Shown here: one piece after another, positions 1 to 9,849 of the stretch
Numbering within the stretch: position 1 is the stretch's first letter
How the letters are laid out: each line of letters begins with the position of its first letter
From: Moniliophthora roreri
Taxonomy: Eukaryota > Basidiomycota > Agaricomycetes > Agaricales > Marasmiaceae
Reading direction: 5' to 3'
Assembly (NCBI GenBank): GCA_001466705.2
Contig: LATX02000187.1
Coordinates: 496,001-560,000 of the forward strand
DNA: 64,000 nucleotides
Notes under the pieces: generated by a model
What the model was told of the DNA's origin: nothing
Database searches by the model: none
What the model saw: only the letters and a program-made list of their open reading frames with translations
Translations under genes and position numbers: made by a program

Positions 1-1108
1 CAATACGTCGGTTAGTGGGATCATCCTTGAACTTGACAAGATTGAGCGCATCCTTCCCAGCGACCTTCTCCAACGCCTCCAGCTCTTCTCGGACAGTTGT
101 CGTAAATCCAGGAAGGCAGACCACCCGGGTATGCTTCAAGAACTTGTCAGCAGGAATGTGCTTCGCGACAACAAGATTCTTAATAGTGACTTCGGGACTA
201 GCTACCCATGCTGCGAGGTTAAGCTTAGGAGAGTCGAGGGAGTCACCAACAGGACAGATAGCCTCAACTCCTTTAAGAGGTTCCCGAATGATACCTAGTG
301 AAAGCATTAATTTGAAACGTTCTAGGACCACGTACGAGGAGAACAACTTACCAGAGAGGAATGCAGATGTTGCTGCAGATGGAAAACCGGGACGAACAAC
401 GATAGTAGGAAGGCGAACGATCCGACCATCGACAAAGCCTCTTCGTGAAAATTCGTTGACTAGGAGCTCAGAGCTAAGTTTCCCCATGCCATATGCACCT
501 TCAGGTGTAGCGATGGTGTCAGGCTTGACGACTTGAGGCTTAAAACTGTGGATGAGATTGAGACCTCAACACGCAGGTTTTAACACACCAGAGGGCCGCC
601 ATACACAGCAAGCGAGGAAGTGAAGATGAATTTGATGGGGGTCGAGACTTTACTACCGTACTTCCTGGCGGCCTGGAGCATCTCCCGAATGGAATCAATG
701 TTGACCTGCATACTCAGTGTGAGCACCAGTTCACAATGAATGCTGGGGCGACGACGTACCTTGAGGCCAAGATCAAAGTTGTCCTCAGATCCACGAGACA
801 TGATACCATGTAGACAATAGATAGTGTCAGGAGTGCCAAGCTCAGTGTTGAAGAGCTTGTCGATCTCTGCTGGGTCCGTGAGATCTGCCTTGAATATGAC
901 AGACTTTACGCCTTCTGGTGCCTTTGGTTCGACGACGTCGGCAAGGATTAGGTGAACATTGGGTGTTTTGGAATCATTAACCAGGGCCTTGGGGAGCTGA
1001 AATGAGAGAAATGAGAAAGACCACAAAAATTAGGCGCGTGTGTGGACGTACGAGGCCACCAAGCCATCCTGCAGCACCAGTAATCATGACAACGTTTTTG
1101 TCGGACAT
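1..1108 (-). CDS. NAD-dependent epimerase/dehydratase, D-erythronate dehydrogenase (DenD)-like, 3' partial
   Basis: Extended short-chain dehydrogenase/epimerase, probably oxidising a sugar acid such as D-erythronate with NAD. The protein starts MSDKNVVMITGAAGWLGG, carrying the TGxxGxxG nucleotide-binding motif. After an intron (donor at 1051) come LILADVVEPKAPEG, the acidic SRGSEDNFDLGLK stretch, then VNIDSIREMLQAARKYG and FTSSLAVYGGPL. The catalytic Tyr-x3-Lys is seen as AYGMGKLS, followed by NEFSRRGFVDGRIVRLP and VVRPGFPSAATSAFLSGIIR. This order of motifs (FDLG, SSLAVYGGP, RRGFVDGR, VRPG) is the one known for DenD-type enzymes. At least three introns are visible (near 1000-1051, 727-765 and 540-590). 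The C-terminus runs off the left edge of the window. It is divergent from an RpiB-like remnant and close to an aldolase gene, suggesting a sugar-acid/tetrose pathway; the exact substrate is inference. Confidence 0.85.
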
Positions 1109-1388
1109 CGCAGATGAGAAATTGAAATGAACGGTGGGAAATGCTGTGTGAAGACGAAGTTCTAAACTGAGAACGTTCGGTATGCTTTAATACCGGAATT
1201 TTCCATGGTGTTAGGGAGTTCGGACCAAGCTGAGGGAACCAACCTTTGGAGGAGCCGGAGGAGCACCCTATCGTCAGGCTTTTTCCCACCCGTCCTAGGA
1301 AGGAAATAGCTTCGACCAATCACAATGCGACCTGAACCCAGCAAATATTTTTCGTGTTCTGGTTGGCTGACGCTGGCACCTGTTATGG

Positions 1389-1999
1389 ATGGGACCGATG
1401 GATGGGAAGGAGCCTGCCCAACTATCGTTAGCTCGTTTTACTTCGGCCCGCGCAGACTTCCACCCTCGAGACACGGGCCTGTCTTGGGCCTGTTCTAAAC
1501 GTCAAGTTGCAGACAAGGACAAAACGGCTTACCCTCATGTCGCTGTAACCATGACCGAGAAGGTTGCGGCAGGGGAAGCAGATTGCGCCATCCTCATCTA
1601 CGGGATTGGTCTAGGTACGTATCTTCCTAGTCTCCTATAAGCAGATGCTTGATACCTTTCTGAGGGGGTGAGGGCGGTATGTATCTTCCCATTACTCTTC
1701 CGCCAACGTCATTGACGACTTGTGAAGGCGTTGCACTTTCCGTCAACATAGTACCAGGTATCCGTGCTGTCACTGCTCACGACAGTTTCTCTGTGGAACG
1801 ATCGATTCTGAGTAGAAAAACTTTGATGCACCCGCCGTGGACTCGGAGATATTGGCAGTTCCCCACTGAGGAAGTATATCTATCCAGATCTGATGCACTA
1901 TGGGTCGCACTAGGGTGTCGCTGTTTTGACCTCCTAGCGGATCATGAGAACCGTACGAATGAGAAGCTCAAGTCTAAAGTAACTTTGAATATTGAATGA
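1389..1999 (+). pseudogene. RpiB/LacA/LacB-family sugar-phosphate isomerase remnant
   Basis: Two blocks match the RpiB/LacAB isomerase family. Block one (about 1515-1614) reads KDKTAYPHVAVTMTEKV then AAGEADCAILIYGIGLG. After a spliced intron (donor 1615, acceptor near 1726) block two reads [19 protein letters not shown] then [10 protein letters not shown]. The [17 protein letters not shown] segment is diagnostic of the family. The N-terminal beta strand with its GxDHAG-type start is not recognisable upstream, and after SERSILS the expected SNxAxVLxxGxR segment appears only as a shifted, divergent stretch ([11 protein letters not shown], near 1890) before a plausible end ([13 protein letters not shown]). 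I therefore call it a truncated or frameshifted gene, although unrecognised introns could rescue part of it. It sits between the DenD-like and aldolase genes. Confidence 0.6.
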
Positions 2000-2788
2000 C
2001 TTCCCGTAAGGTTTTGATTCTCATCCGTCGATTCTGGCGACTTTCTGCGAGAAATATCAAATTATTTTAATGAACGATTAATTCACCATGGGATTCCCGT
2101 AAGGCCCTCAGAGGATTCAACGAACGGCTAGGCTGGAGTTCCGAAGAACACCGTGAGCTCCGGATGCACTGGAGACAAGGTGTGAGGTAGTATGGCCCTA
2201 CGTTTGTACTTTGTTGAGCAGTATATCTTCAGAGTTGGCGATCAGAAATGGCATGCTTTCTTCACGACGTAGAGGTAAAATACGCAATGTCTTGGGCGTG
2301 TTTGCGTGGGATGAGGGCCTGGCGGTCTTCCGGAGTCACATAGCAAAGAGGCAGGGAACGGTCGGGTAAAGGGAGAAATTTGAAATGAGAGGCGAAAACG
2401 CATTGAGGGAGGGGGTCCAGAGGCCTCCCTAAATCTCAGATCAAAATAGATTTAGAACGACCTTTTTATTTCAAATTGCATTAAGAGAACGGTGGGTTCA
2501 TGCGGGAGAACCTCGGATAATCCTTCCGAGACGATTAACTGCTTGATTTTAGACGAGAAAACCTGTACGGGAAATCATCGAATTGAAGCGTTCGGCCCTT
2601 GGAAGCCTTAGGCGCTGAAGAGCCGGAGAGTCGGATTCCGCGGCCCGACTCCGACAGTTCCGTCATAATCCCTTACGGTCCGGGCAAACCTTGGTGGGAG
2701 TGGGATCGACGGTCTCGCTGAGTCACTCCTGAAAAAGTATGAGGAAATTAACGAATACAGTCCCATCTCTCTGTAACGCATAATCATC
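2000..2788. other. intergenic stretch, nothing recognised
   Basis: About 790 bases between the isomerase remnant and the aldolase gene. No reading frame with family similarity or good codon structure is seen. The last 100 bases presumably hold the aldolase promoter. Confidence 0.4.
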
Positions 2789-3936
2789 ATGTCGACTCAA
2801 GGGCTTGAAGGCAACCGGACGCTTGATATCTTGTATAAGGCTGAACAGGGTGGATACGGTATCCTTGCGCAAACTTGGTGAGCAATACTATCAAAAGCTT
2901 TTCCGTTTTGTCAACTAGTGCGCTATAATCCCGATAGTTATGATGCTCATTCAGTAATTGGACTTGTTCGTGCTGCTGAAAGACTCAAAAGTCCTGCTCT
3001 CCTCCAATTGTTCCCAGTTACGTTGGCCTATGGCAAGGGTCCTTTCCTTCAGTTCTGTCTTGACGCGTGCGTGACAATTTCTGTCAATGTACACTCTTGT
3101 TGCTCAAGTTCCCTTCAGAGCACAGGGTGCCTCTGTACCTATCGCCGTTCATCTTGATCATGCTACGGATCCGGAGCATCTTGAACTTGCATTGAGTCTC
3201 GCTGAGCAAGGAATCGCGTTTGATAGTATCATGGTGGATGCGAGCCATGCAGATGTACGTCTCCTTTATCTTTCTGAGATTTCCAGCATCTGACCATACT
3301 TCAGAGCGACGAGGAGAATATCGCAATTGCGAAACCGTACGTGGAACGCGCTCGGAAACTCGGTATCGCAGTTGAAGTTGAACTTGGTCGTTTGGAGGGT
3401 GGCGAAGCTGGTCTGCGCATGATCTCAGATGCCAAGCTCACCGATCCTGCTAAAGCAGTAGAGTTCATGAAAGGGCATGCGTTGTATCATGAGCAATAGC
3501 GTGAATAACTTACGCAGTTCAACAGCACCGGCGCAGTGATTCTTGCTCCTAGTATCGGTAACTTACATGGATCGTACATCAACCCGCCCAATTTCAGACA
3601 AGATATGTAAGTGCATTCGTTTGGATGCCCGTTCGTGGATTTTAAGTCCCTAACTCCTCTAGTCTTCGAGATCTCAGGTCAATATTCAGGGGCCAGGGCA
3701 TTCCCATATGTTTACATGGTACGGACGAGCTGCCTGATGAGCTCTTCCGCGAATGTGTCAAGAACGGAGTCAGCAAGTTTAACGTCAACTCGTGGGGCCG
3801 CGATCCCTACGTCAAAGCACTTTCTACTTCTCTCCAGACCAAACCGTTCCCAGATGCCGTCGAGGAGGCGACTGAGGTTTTTGCAGGGGTATGCCAGAGA
3901 TTTATAAAGCTATTCGGATCTGATGGAAAGGCTTAA
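2789..3936 (+). CDS. Class II fructose-bisphosphate aldolase family protein
   Basis: Zinc-dependent class II aldolase-family enzyme, expected to cleave or form ketose (bis)phosphates in the cytosol. Exons read: MSTQGLEGNRTLDILYKAEQ; then VRYNPDSYDAHSVIGLVRAA and LLQLFPVTLAYGKGPFL; then VPIAVHLDHATDPEHLELAL and FDSIMVDASHAD; then VEVELGRLEGGEAGL; then GAVILAPSIGNLHGSY; then IPICLHGTDELPDELFREC and VSKFNVNSWGRDPYVKAL, ending FIKLFGSDGKA. HLDHA (zinc His and catalytic Asp), VDASHAD, GNLHGSY, the LHGTDELP loop and the phosphate-binding FNVNSWGR are the family signatures. About five introns; the one from 3609 to 3690 joins RQDM to GQGIP in frame. Stop TAA at 3934-3936. It resembles the fungal ketose-bisphosphate aldolase-like paralogues rather than glycolytic FBA1, so the physiological sugar is uncertain. 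Confidence 0.85.
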
Positions 3937-4244
3937 TGTATTGTTGTACCTTATAGCTCGTATCAATACATGGATAGAAAGCGATTTTTGATGTTCGCGA
4001 CGGGGCATTAGTGAAAATAACTAAAGCGCAAAAACATTTCTATATACTATCTTTTCCTTTCGTAATCGAGGAAAATTTAGGTTGTCATACGGGGTGCACT
4101 TGTTGTTCTAATACGAGTCTGGACGAAATGCTTTCTTGAAACTGTGATTTTAATCTCTGCCCAATCCACGACAGAGCGCCTGTTCAAGGCTGTTATACAT
4201 GTTAACGTGCATTATATATTGGATTACCCACTCCTATCGACAAA
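3937..4244. other. convergent intergenic region
   Basis: About 300 A+T-leaning bases between the ends of two convergent genes (aldolase and FAD oxidoreductase). It should hold both 3' ends; no gene seen. Confidence 0.4.
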
Positions 4245-5864
4245 CTACGATGTTCGAGGCAGTTTATAACCGCCGCGCCATAACCTCCCAAACACGTTCT
4301 CTTTGTCGTACTTCTCCCTGACCCCTATCATCTTTGCCAGGTTATCCTTGCTGACAGACCGCTCGTACACCTTTTGTCGCTGATTTGCGTAATTGAGGTA
4401 TACAAACCCGTTCAATAAACCCCGCTGACGAGCCAACTCCTCAGCTGACTCTCCAAACCCGACGATAGCGCTATCAATTAAGGCATCGTGAGCTGGATTA
4501 TCCCATAACGCGTACCAAAGCACGACTAACCGAAGAGAGAGATTAGTACTGTTTATGAAAACAGGGGGCGCAATACATACGAATAAGATCCTCATCATCT
4601 TTCTCCGCTAGGACCTTGTGAACTGGACTTCCTTCGCTAGCAGCAATCCACCCCTTGTTGATAGGTTGTAAGGTAGTATATAGTTCCGCCTCGTATTTCT
4701 CGCCCAATGCGGCCGCTTCGGCCTGCGTACGAGCAATCAACTCTTCGATCAACGCGAGCTCAGCTGACACTGTCATAGTGAACCAGCTGACTCGCTTGTT
4801 AATACCACAGACGCCTTCGATGCTCTTTATGAATGGTGCGGTAGTCGTGTACGCCATCGTGTCGGCTATGGGCGGAGTGGATGTGTACGGTGAGAGATCT
4901 GAAGTTTCGGGTTCCAGGTAGATGCGTATCAGTGCCATGACTTGGGCATGTCCATTGATATTAATCAAGCTAGCCATTTTGGGGTCCACCGAAAGATTTT
5001 CGATGGACGAGAGCCACCTCTTGAGCAGGGGTCTCTGGAACTCTTTCTCTGCGAGACTGTAAACATGGGTACCTGCCCAAATCTGCGGTGCAGCAGGATA
5101 TATAATCATGTCGAAGCGGGTTACGATGCCGTAGTTGGTACTTCCGAGTTTGAGAGCCCAGTATAAGTCGGGATGGGAATTGGCGTTAGCTTCCACAATT
5201 GTACCGTCAGCAAGGACGACTTCGTAATTGATAATGGAATCGGACGCAAAGCCTCGTTCATAGGATGTGAAACTAATTCCACCTGGAAGAACAATTTGAT
5301 TAATGTTTCAGGAAAGAGGGACAACTGGTCTCTTACCACCCATCAAAAACCCTCCTACACCGACCGAAGACACCCGTCCAGCGGCTACAGTGATGTTCTG
5401 TGGATCGAGCACCTTAAAGACCTCTTCCCAGGTCGTCCCAGGCTGAAGCTTGACGAGGTTTTGGGCCAAGTCAACCTGAATGCCACGCATCTTTGAAAGA
5501 TCGACGACAAAACCGCCCTCGATGTTAGATTGACCGGCCCAAACACCGTGTCCGCCAGAACGAACGGCAAATGGAGTACGGTGTTCGTTAAGTAGACAGA
5601 CAACAGATGACACATCCGTGGGGGATAAGGGTGTGAAGCAACATTTGGGACGTATATCAACCTGTTGTGAGGCGTAATATTGGTTTTTCGGGTTGGAGCT
5701 GACAAGAGTTGGCCAGCGCTGAGCAATTTCTGAGCACTAAGAGATGTCAGTGCCTGATAAAATGGTAATATATGAATGAAGCTTACGCATTGCTCGACTG
5801 CGATGCGCGTCTCGGTGTCGAGTGCATACTGGGATGGATGTTCTCCGTTCACTGCTGCAGACAT
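4245..5864 (-). CDS. FAD-linked oxidoreductase, berberine-bridge-enzyme type
   Basis: FAD-dependent oxidase of the BBE/6-hydroxynicotine-oxidase type (FAD_binding_4 followed by a C-terminal BBE domain). The N-terminus MSAAVNGEHPSQYALDTETR is joined across an intron to CSEIAQRWPTLVSSNPKNQY. RSGGHGVWAGQSNIEGG holds the RxGGH histidine that covalently carries FAD, followed by VVDLSKMRGI and VAAGRVSSVGVGGFLMGG. After an intron come GISFTSYERGFASD and LYWALKLGSTNYGIVTRFDM. The C-terminal FVYLNYANQRQKVY is followed by KMIGVREKYDKENVFGRLW, the usual BBE ending. I see no signal peptide at this start, unlike many secreted fungal members, so it may be intracellular or have an unrecognised upstream exon. 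About four introns. A TATATATAAAG element lies at 6028-6040 on the same strand. Substrate cannot be told. Confidence 0.85.
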
Positions 5865-7877
5865 AGGAAAGCTAGGGATGGGGCAGTATACGTGGTTCCT
5901 ATCCAGCAGATGCTATGTCCTTGAGTTTTACGCACAAGAACCAGGTCATCTCCATTACTCTTTCCCAGGAAACCAGCCCTATATCTCACCTGCCAGCACA
6001 TGGAACTTGGAAGATCAAAGAACGGAATCTTTATATATAGCACTGTAGCAATTGCAACAAGTTGATCCCCGCTGATCCTGCCACTGATACGAATCCAAGG
6101 CGCCTATCTACAACGGGGCTGCTGAAGCTTTAAATCGTCGCGGAAATCGGGGAGTAGTCTGGAGCAATCAGAGAGTTCATGTTGGTTTAGGTCAAAACCC
6201 GGAGCGCCGGAGTTAACGGCAATCAATGGTCAACATGCCACAGCCACTGGCATGTTCTCACACGCACACTGTATCATCATGGGATCAAACATGTATGCAA
6301 AATGTCAGAGGAATACTGGTACGTTACGCTCCTTTCTTCCTGATATCGAATCCGAACGTGTTTATGCACCAAGATGTTCTCATCAAGCTATTAGTGCTGA
6401 TTACTTCGATCCTTCTCAGTTCACACATGCACGACTTCAGTACTAGCTACAGTTCAAACAGGGCAATCCAACGAGGAACGCGGCTTATAGAAGACTAAAC
6501 AGGGTGTCTCCACAGTCAGCTTCATTGTTCTATTTTGGCGAATTTTATGCTGTCAAGAAGAGGCAGAGACGAATGTAGAGATAAGTGTGGTGGTTCGTTT
6601 CGCATAACTGATATGGTATTGAGGTGAATTTGCAGATGGGAAGGAGATGATGTGTTTGACACCATCTATATACTGGGGGATACATCGAAGTTTGGGATAT
6701 CATGCAATTCCAGCGACTGTGGGTGTTAAGGGCAAATCCGGTACTTGGCATAACCCTACCATCAATGACAACGTCGCAAGGCTAATAGTGAAAGGTCCAC
6801 TTATTACCATTAGTATTAGAAAAGCACATAGGTCAATTGCTCCTGGGTAGAAGAATCACATATACAGTAACCGCTAATCAACTTATGGTTCAAGACATAC
6901 ATCTCCAAAGCAATGCCAAGTCACCACGGTTCTGTCCGTTCACCCGATCACCAGTGATGCCTCTTAGGACAGAGATAAGGCTATCATGATCCTGCACGAC
7001 GGTCGATATCGCGGCAAGGTTGAAGGTACCACATTTTCCAACCAAAGTTGGGACAGATGCGGATCTCTGCGGGCTCCCGTTTCGTTGGGAAAGAGATCTC
7101 CGAACAGCTGTTTGCAGGTCAACTGATATGGATGAAAATGGGATATTCTCAGTGCGTAATTTCGCGGGTTACTCGGTCGTCAAACGACTAATACAGTTGG
7201 TATACAAAACAGATGGAGGCGCACGTCGGGGAAGCTAATCTCAAGCAGTAAGCGCTCAACAGCGATCGAAAGAAAATGGTCTTCGCTTGCTATCAACGCC
7301 CATCGCTTCGTTGTCACACTGTGCTGGTCACGTACCGAATGAATGCAACAAGGCCGCGGTAGGAATATCGTGAGTGCAAGCTTCGAAACGGGAGAATCTG
7401 ACAAGGTTACGGGGGTCTTTGTATACGTCGTCTCCGTGGAATCCGAGTGGATATACCTCCCACCTCACACAATAGACTTTATCTAGTTTCTCTCTACCTT
7501 TGATGCTTCTCCTATCTTTGATGCTCTCCGTCTTTGATGCTTCGTGATTGACGGAACCCGAAGCTCGCCATGTATGGTGCAATTCGTTTGGTGCACCTCG
7601 CTTTTCACCGTCTTCGTTTGTGGAACATTGCAATCAGGCTCTGCAGCGATGGAAACGATCGCAATGGGTAGCGAGTGGCTCTATGTGGGTGGAAGGCAGT
7701 CTCATCCGTCAAGGGCAAGATATTAAATCAATCCTCAGCATGTGAAGTAGACGTATCTCTTGCACGGGAGTTGCAACCATTTCCAAAGTGACTACCATAT
7801 CGGGTTCTGCAGATCATCAAGTGGGCCAGACTTATATACAGACGCAGTATGAGACTTTTCACTTCAGTGTTACTGCC
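5865..7877. other. 2-kb gene-poor stretch
   Basis: Apart from the TATA-like element, I see no protein family, tRNA or transposon protein. A short imperfect tandem repeat with three copies of a TTTGATGCT core lies at about 7498-7545. The rest has short open frames without conserved segments. Confidence 0.4.
6028..6040 (-). promoter_or_regulatory. TATA-like element upstream of the FAD oxidoreductase
   Basis: The minus strand reads CTATATATAAAGA, about 165 bases upstream of the start codon at 5864. Placement suits a core promoter with a 5' UTR of roughly 130 bases. Inferred from sequence only. Confidence 0.35.
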
Positions 7878-9374
7878 ATGGCTGAAACTCAGGCCCCTCC
7901 AGCATACATGTGAGTTCATCATGCTTAGGTATCTGGCCGTTACTCAAGATTTGTCTATAGCACAGGTCCTTTGGTAAACGGTCTCTAGCATCCCTCGTTC
8001 ACTCCATTCTTATTAGCAAGTTGAATCGGACAGATACTCGGCTACCTGCTCAACTATGGTTTACTTGGTATCCTCTCCGTTCAAACTTGTAAGTGCAGCA
8101 GCGTCAAATCCTCAGATATTCATACTCACTACCACCCATGTAGACCTATATTATGCCGCGTTTCCGAATGATCAAAAGAAATTTAAAGTCCTCGTATACT
8201 TCGTTTACATACTCGAAGTTACTCAGACCATCATGATCAGTCATGACGCCTTTGAACGGTTTGTATATGGATTTGCAAATCCAGGCGCAATCAGCAAGAT
8301 AAACCTCATATGGTTCTTTTCACCTTTTGTGGACGGGTTAGGTGAGTTACATTCATAACGTTTTAGACGGATTGTTGGTCATAGCCGTCGGAATATAGTG
8401 GCATTCCTTGTTCAATTACAGTTCGCCTACCGGATCCGCTTGCTCAGTCCTAAATCAAAATTCGTTTTGGCGTTGATTTTGCTTGTGAGTATGGGATAGC
8501 CCATTTTGTTACTTTGCGAGTTCTCATGCATAATTACCAGGCATCTCTCACTCAATTTGGTGGTGCCCTCGGTGCAGCTATCATCGCTAGCACTGTTGAT
8601 ACAATCCAGGAACTCGGAGACAGTAACTTTGTGATTGGTTGTGTGAGCATCAACCTTCCTGTCTAATCCGAGGTACCATTGCTGATAAGCTATGTTTTTG
8701 GCTGAATAGATTTGGCTCGCGGGAAGTGCAGTCGCCGATGTAACAATTGCATTTTCGATGATCTACGTAGTACGTTGTTTCTGTTAACGATACTCAAGGG
8801 CGCACGCTGAATACCTTTGCAGCTATCCCGTTATGATCGTAGCTTCGAACAAAGCGATGATCTCGTCAGAAGAATTATTAGGCTCACAATGGAAACGGGT
8901 AGTCTTACAGGTAGGTCTTTTTGATGTATCTTTGTCGAACACGAGTTTTCATTGTGTTATAGCCATCATGGCCATATGCCAGCTCGTCCTCTTCACTGCA
9001 ATCCCAAACAGGAACTATCATATGGTCCCAGCCATGATCCTCGCTAAGGTGTACTCCAATTCGCTCATGGTGGTGTTCAACAGCCGTATTCGAATTGCTG
9101 GAAGGCACAGTGACGCAGATAGCTCGGTGAAGACAACTGGCAATATTGGGCTTAATCGCCTCCAAACACCTCGTCGACAACCAGAGGTTAGGACCCAGAT
9201 CGAGACTGACATATGGCGGGATCCCCTCCCCGAGATTAGGGTGAGTAGTGTTATATGTCGTATAACGGTAGGCTGACCACTCTTCATCAGAACGAGCATC
9301 GAAGCCGTTTCAGTATAGATTCTGATGGGCTCAATATAGTCGGAGCTGACATTAAGCCTCGGGCTCTCTCTTGA
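7878..9374 (+). CDS. DUF6534 multipass membrane protein
   Basis: Seven-helix-type membrane protein of the basidiomycete DUF6534 group, function unknown and often receptor-like in topology. It starts MAETQAPPAYI, splices to TGPLV, then LGYLLNYGLLGILSVQT; YYAAFPNDQKKFKVLVYFVY and VTQTIMISHDAFERFVYGFA follow. Further helices are VAFLVQLQFAYRIRLLS, FVLALILL, FGGALGAAIIAS, IWLAGSAVADVTIAFSMIYV, and MAICQLVLFTAIPNRNY with NSLMVVFNSRIRI. The C-terminal DUF6534 box is the SGSAVADVTIAxSM...NSR segment. The tail is cytoplasmic and polar, ending IVGADIKPRALS with stop TGA at 9372-9374. About seven introns; the boundary near 7975-8045 is uncertain because a TGA lies just before the LGYLLNYG segment. No partner gene is evident. 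Confidence 0.8.
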
Positions 9375-9849
9375 GGACTGGAGCTACCTGTCTGTCTGGA
9401 AGGAATGTAACTATGATCTATCCTCAAGGTTACTGCATCCTAGGCAGAGCGTGTATTTTAACTCAAGTAAAAGCTTCGTATTGTAAGTATGTACCATGAT
9501 ACTCAAAATGAACATTCTTCTCGGTTCGACCTTCATCGCACCCAGTAAAGCCACTGGTTAGTAGTTGCCGGCATCCTTGAGATGTCAGAGTTGTCCGAGC
9601 ATTGAGAATCAAACTGGATGGCGCCTCGAATGAACCAATTGTATAGAGTATCGGCCCACTTGAGGCGTCCAAGTTCACCAGCCACCGCAAACTCTGAAAG
9701 TGTAAAGTCACTATCCGGTACAACAAAACATCAAAAGCCTGGTATCACCCCCAAACAGTAACAGTAAGAATTATACGACAAGACAAAGTGTTCGTTCAAA
9801 TAGAATAAGAGTCCAAGATCAAGATACACAAAACAATGTAGAGAAGTCG
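9375..9849. other. convergent intergenic region
   Basis: About 475 bases between two convergent genes. No conserved coding segment; likely 3' UTRs. Confidence 0.35.
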
